Below, one piece after another: positions 60,834 through 64,000 of a stretch of 64,000 nucleotides of DNA. Position 1 is the first letter of the stretch, and each line of letters begins with the position of its first letter. A program made the position numbers and the translations under genes. The notes under the pieces are model-generated. The model worked only from the letters and a program-made list of their open reading frames with translations, made no database searches and was not told where the DNA came from. Source of the stretch: Mycolicibacterium sp. CBMA 234 (GTDB lineage Bacteria; Actinomycetota; Actinomycetes; Mycobacteriales; Mycobacteriaceae); contig NZ_MPKW01000037.1 in assembly GCF_009729415.1 (NCBI RefSeq), forward strand, positions 62,001 to 126,000. Reading direction: 5' to 3'.

Positions 60834-63742
60834 TGAGCATTTCCCACTTTCCCGACGGCCGGATACCGGTGCTTCTCAGTGCCCACACCGAAGAGCTGCT
60901 GCTGGCGGAGGCGACCGGGGTCGCCGACTACCTCGACCGGTCTGACGGTGCAGACGTCGCCGCGGTGGCCGGGATGCTGACGCGACTACGTCGTAGGCGT
61001 CGGTTCCGCGCTGTAGTGCGGGCGCATGACACCACGGAATTGGCGGCCGCACTGCGGGCTTTGGCAGCAGGGGATGAGCACCCGCTGGTGGCGGTGTCCT
61101 CGCGGACCGCAGCGCCGCGGACGGCGTTCGTGTTTCCGGGCAACGGCAACCAGTGGCCGTCGATGGGGGCCGACGGGTACCGGCAGTTGCCGGTGTACCG
61201 GGCTGCAGTCGACCGCTGTGCCGAGGCGTTCGTCGCTGCGGGGATCGACTCACCGCTGGCGTTCCTCGCTGATTCGGCTGATCGGGAGTGGACCCAAATC
61301 CACAGCCAGAGCGGCCAGTTCACGCATGCCGTCGGACTTGCCGCGGTCTGGCAGGCGCTGGGCATCTCGCCCGACGTCACGCTGGGCCACAGCCTCGGTG
61401 AGATCGCAGCGGCGTATGTCGCCGGCGCCATGACTCTCCAGGATGCCGTCGCGGTCGTCATCGCCCGCGCCGGGGCCCTGGATAGCCTGGCCGGTGACTT
61501 CGGCGCGGCCAGCCTGGGCGTGAGTGTCGAGGAAGCGCAGCACGCACTTTCGGAGGCCTCCGGCTGGATGGAACTGTCGGTGGTCAACTCAGCGGCCTCG
61601 GTGGTGGTGTCCGGTGAGCGGGGTGCCGTCGCAGAGCTGGTGTCCGACATGCAATCTCGCGGCCGGTTCGCCCGGGTCATCGCGATGAGCTTTCCCGCCC
61701 ACACCAGTGCATTGGATCCGTTGCGGGACAAGCTCCTGGCGGGACTGCCGGAGGCGGCGTTCGGGGAGGCCGCGATGCCGTTCGTCGGTTCGGTGACCGG
61801 TGACGTCGTCGGTGCGGGCACTGAGTTCGGGGAGTACTGGTACCGGAACCTACGGAGCACCGTGCGGTTCGACCGCGCCGCCGCGACAGTACGAGACAGC
61901 GGCGTCGAGGCATTCGTCGAGATGTCGGCCCACCCCGCGCTGCTGCACGCGCTCGCGGACACCGACGCACCCCTGATCGTGGGGTCGGGACGTCGCGATG
62001 AGGCCTTGGTCGACGTGTTGTCCGACAACATCGCCACCGCCGCTGTCGCTGACCCCAACTATCACTGGGGCGAGCACATCGAGCCGAATCAACCTCTGCT
62101 ACGCGGTTTTCCGCATGCCCCAATGGCGGCACTGCACCTGTGGGCGCAGCCCGAACCGCTGCCCGCGGTAGCCGGGCTGACGGTCAGTGCCGAGCACTGG
62201 CTGCCGCAGCCCGAAGAGACTGTCCCACTGATCATTCGCCGTGCGGCGGTGCTCGCCCTGCCGGGACCGAATGGCGAGTTGGCTGACCGGCTCCAGGTTG
62301 GCGTGCAGGCCCACCTCGGCACTGCGCTGGTGGACTCTGTCGACGCTGATCTGCTGATCGTCGTCGCCCCGATGCTTGACCACCCCGATGCCGAGGCGGC
62401 GGTCACGGACTTGGCCGAGCTGATCGGCGCCGGGCTGTGCGACTATCCGAATGCCGTTGGGCCGCAGTGCACTGACGTGTGGTTGGTGACGGTCGGTGGT
62501 GAGCACGTGCTGGATGACGAACCGGTGGCGCTGCCGGCTCAGGCCGCCCTCGCCGCGATGCACCGCAGTATCGGGTTCGATCATCTGGATCAATCGTTCC
62601 GGCACCTCGATCTGGCGTCCTGGGACCTCGACGACACGGCTGCTGTGACCGCCGTCGAGACCATGCTGGGCACCGGAACGGAAGTGGCGCTGCGGGATTC
62701 GCAGCAGTACCGGCGCACGCTGCAGGCTGTGCCCGTCGCCGAAGAACCAGCGGCGGGGCTGCTGGACAACGTGGTGATCACCGGAGGCAGTGGCGCGGTC
62801 GGCAGGCACTTCGCACGAACGCTGGCGGCCGCCGGGGCCCGGCGCATTGTGCTGGTAAGCCGCGGTGGCACCGACCGGCAAGAGTTGGTCGACATCGCCG
62901 CCGGGACCGAACTGGTATCGGTGCGCTGTGACATCACGTCGCCCGAACAGATTTCGGCTGCTGCGGCAGCACATGCCGGTGCCGGGGCCACGCTGGTGGT
63001 CCACGCGGCTGGTGCTGCAGTGTTCGGCACGACGGTCGGCACGGACGACTTCCTCGACACCGCCGCCGCGAAGCTGACTGGCCTGGCTCGCACGGCTGAG
63101 CTATGGCCGCTGCGGCCGGAGTGCCGAATCCTGGTGTGCTCCTCGGTGTCTGGGCTGTGGGGCGGCCTTGGCCATGTTGCCTATGCGGCCGCGAACCGCA
63201 TGCAGGATGTGGTGGCGGGACAACTCCGTGCGAAGGGCCTCGATTGCGTTGCCGTGCGGTGGGGGTTGTGGCCCGGCGCCGGCATTGTCGATGCTGACGA
63301 GGTCGCGCGGATCGAGCGCGCCGGTCTCCGTGAGATGGATCCCGACGCGGCCATCGAGGCGGCCATGGGCGCGCACGGATCGGCCCCCGTGATTTTCAGC
63401 GCCGACGCCGATCGACTGGCTGCCCTGCTGGGTGAGTCGGCGGTGGCCACAGAACAGGCTGCACCACAACATGTTTCGTCCGGCGTCAGTACAGGCACCG
63501 GTACCGAAGACGTCGTCCGCCACGAGCTGTCCGTGGTGCTCAAACTGGGCGACCCGGCAGGTATCGACTTGACCGCGGCGCTGTTCGACCTCGGCCTGGA
63601 TTCGCTGCTGGCGCTCGACTTACGTAAACGACTGCGGCGGGGCACCGGCTGGTCTCTGCCGCTGGCGGGCCTGCTCAGCGGCATCACCGGTATCGAACTG
63701 GTGGACCTGCTATCCGATAGATCAGAAAAGGTGGAGAGCTAG
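60833..63742 (+). CDS. mbtD: Mycobactin polyketide synthase MbtD (AT-KR-ACP)
   Basis: A 969-aa module complementing MbtC. The acyltransferase (about 95-400) has VFPGNGNQWPSMG and the active Ser in GHSLGE. The ketoreductase (about 640-840) has GGSGAVGRHFARTLAAAG for NADPH and the catalytic region CSSVSGLWGGLGHVAYAAAN. The C-terminal ACP has Ser in LGLDSLLAL. I take ATG 60833 (TGATG junction with mbtC); GTG 60830 is equally possible. Confidence 0.94.
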   Translation: MSISHFPDGRIPVLLSAHTEELLLAEATGVADYLDRSDGADVAAVAGMLTRLRRRRRFRAVVRAHDTTELAAALRALAAGDEHPLVAVSSRTAAPRTAFVFPGNGNQWPSMGADGYRQLPVYRAAVDRCAEAFVAAGIDSPLAFLADSADREWTQIHSQSGQFTHAVGLAAVWQALGISPDVTLGHSLGEIAAAYVAGAMTLQDAVAVVIARAGALDSLAGDFGAASLGVSVEEAQHALSEASGWMELSVVNSAASVVVSGERGAVAELVSDMQSRGRFARVIAMSFPAHTSALDPLRDKLLAGLPEAAFGEAAMPFVGSVTGDVVGAGTEFGEYWYRNLRSTVRFDRAAATVRDSGVEAFVEMSAHPALLHALADTDAPLIVGSGRRDEALVDVLSDNIATAAVADPNYHWGEHIEPNQPLLRGFPHAPMAALHLWAQPEPLPAVAGLTVSAEHWLPQPEETVPLIIRRAAVLALPGPNGELADRLQVGVQAHLGTALVDSVDADLLIVVAPMLDHPDAEAAVTDLAELIGAGLCDYPNAVGPQCTDVWLVTVGGEHVLDDEPVALPAQAALAAMHRSIGFDHLDQSFRHLDLASWDLDDTAAVTAVETMLGTGTEVALRDSQQYRRTLQAVPVAEEPAAGLLDNVVITGGSGAVGRHFARTLAAAGARRIVLVSRGGTDRQELVDIAAGTELVSVRCDITSPEQISAAAAAHAGAGATLVVHAAGAAVFGTTVGTDDFLDTAAAKLTGLARTAELWPLRPECRILVCSSVSGLWGGLGHVAYAAANRMQDVVAGQLRAKGLDCVAVRWGLWPGAGIVDADEVARIERAGLREMDPDAAIEAAMGAHGSAPVIFSADADRLAALLGESAVATEQAAPQHVSSGVSTGTGTEDVVRHELSVVLKLGDPAGIDLTAALFDLGLDSLLALDLRKRLRRGTGWSLPLAGLLSGITGIELVDLLSDRSEKVES

Positions 63743-63743
63743 C

Positions 63744-64000
63744 GTGACTGAGACCGACATCCGGGTTGACGACGCCCGGCTGGAGCTGTTGCGGCGCAAG
63801 CTCGCCGAGCGCGGCCTGCAGTCCCAGGACCAGAGCCAGCCTCATGACGGGGCGGCTGTCGCTCCGGTGCTATCCGACGGCCAGCGCCGGATGTGGTTCG
63901 TGCAGACTGCTGATCCCGCGGGTGCGCTGCTCAATGTCTGTGTGTCCTTTGCGATCAGCGGTGACCTCGACCATCAGCGGCTGCGCGACGCGGTCAACGA
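63744..64000 (+). CDS. mbtE: Mycobactin NRPS MbtE, 3'-truncated by the window edge
   Basis: Only the first 85 codons are present. The start (GTG at 63744, GGAGAG upstream) follows the mbtD stop by 1 bp. The sequence DARLELLRRKLAERGL then PVLSDGQRRMWFVQ is the C1 region of an NRPS condensation domain. By position this is MbtE, which adds the lysine unit. Confidence 0.88.
   Translation, partial: MTETDIRVDDARLELLRRKLAERGLQSQDQSQPHDGAAVAPVLSDGQRRMWFVQTADPAGALLNVCVSFAISGDLDHQRLRDAVN

Overview
The window is a high-GC actinobacterial chromosome segment whose gene order follows the Mycobacterium tuberculosis Rv2439c-Rv2380c interval, inverted: proB, nadE, rbsK, proA, moxR/VWA, nadD-rsfS-gpgP-octT-degV, comEA-comEC-holA, rpsT, lepA, the trehalase, the sulfate ABC transporter, sirA-cysH-che1, hemW and the mycobactin cluster. 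Differences from M. tuberculosis (no eis between degV and comEA, no mbtJ, no PE/PPE genes, a separate mycobactin thioesterase, a family 2A encapsulin locus) suggest a Mycolicibacterium-type rapid grower. I see no IS element, CRISPR array, tRNA or rRNA. Both ends cut genes (proB at the left, mbtE at the right).

Layout. 1-12.8 kb: proline and NAD metabolism (proB, sirtuin, nadE), a PIG-L/FAD-oxidoreductase pair, a secreted S15-type hydrolase, a DUF2306 protein, a P450 and rbsK. 12.8-25 kb: proA, a MoxR-VWA pair, the nadD-rsfS-gpgP-octT-degV operon, a small orphan gene, an oxidoreductase, comEA-comEC-holA, rpsT. 25-29 kb: CBS protein, GNAT, MazF/PemK-fold protein, lepA. 29-49.5 kb: a sulfur-metabolism neighbourhood with an MddA-like methyltransferase, an encapsulin-cysteine desulfurase operon, a TQXA-domain protein behind a polycysteine leader ORF, trehalase, subI-cysT-cysW-cysA behind another Cys-containing leader, cysK-cysE, kup, and nirA-cysH-che1 behind a third. 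49.5-64 kb: hemW and the mycobactin genes mbtI, mbtA, mbtB, mbtT, mbtC, mbtD, mbtE, with IdeR-type boxes before mbtI and between mbtA and mbtB.

How the parts fit. Sulfate is imported by SubI-CysTWA, reduced by CysH and NirA (siroheme from the che1 product), and fixed into cysteine by CysE and CysK. The encapsulin-caged cysteine desulfurase handles cysteine sulfur. The most striking pattern is that encapsulin, its cargo enzyme, the TQXA protein and mature SubI are almost free of Cys and Met, and they lie beside leader ORFs expected to sense cysteine. I read this as a sulfur-starvation regulon with sulfur-sparing protein composition. Several transcripts look leaderless, with a TANNNT -10 hexamer 6-7 nt before the start codon (sirtuin, rbsK, proA, both plus-strand leaders, the 64-aa membrane protein, mbtI).
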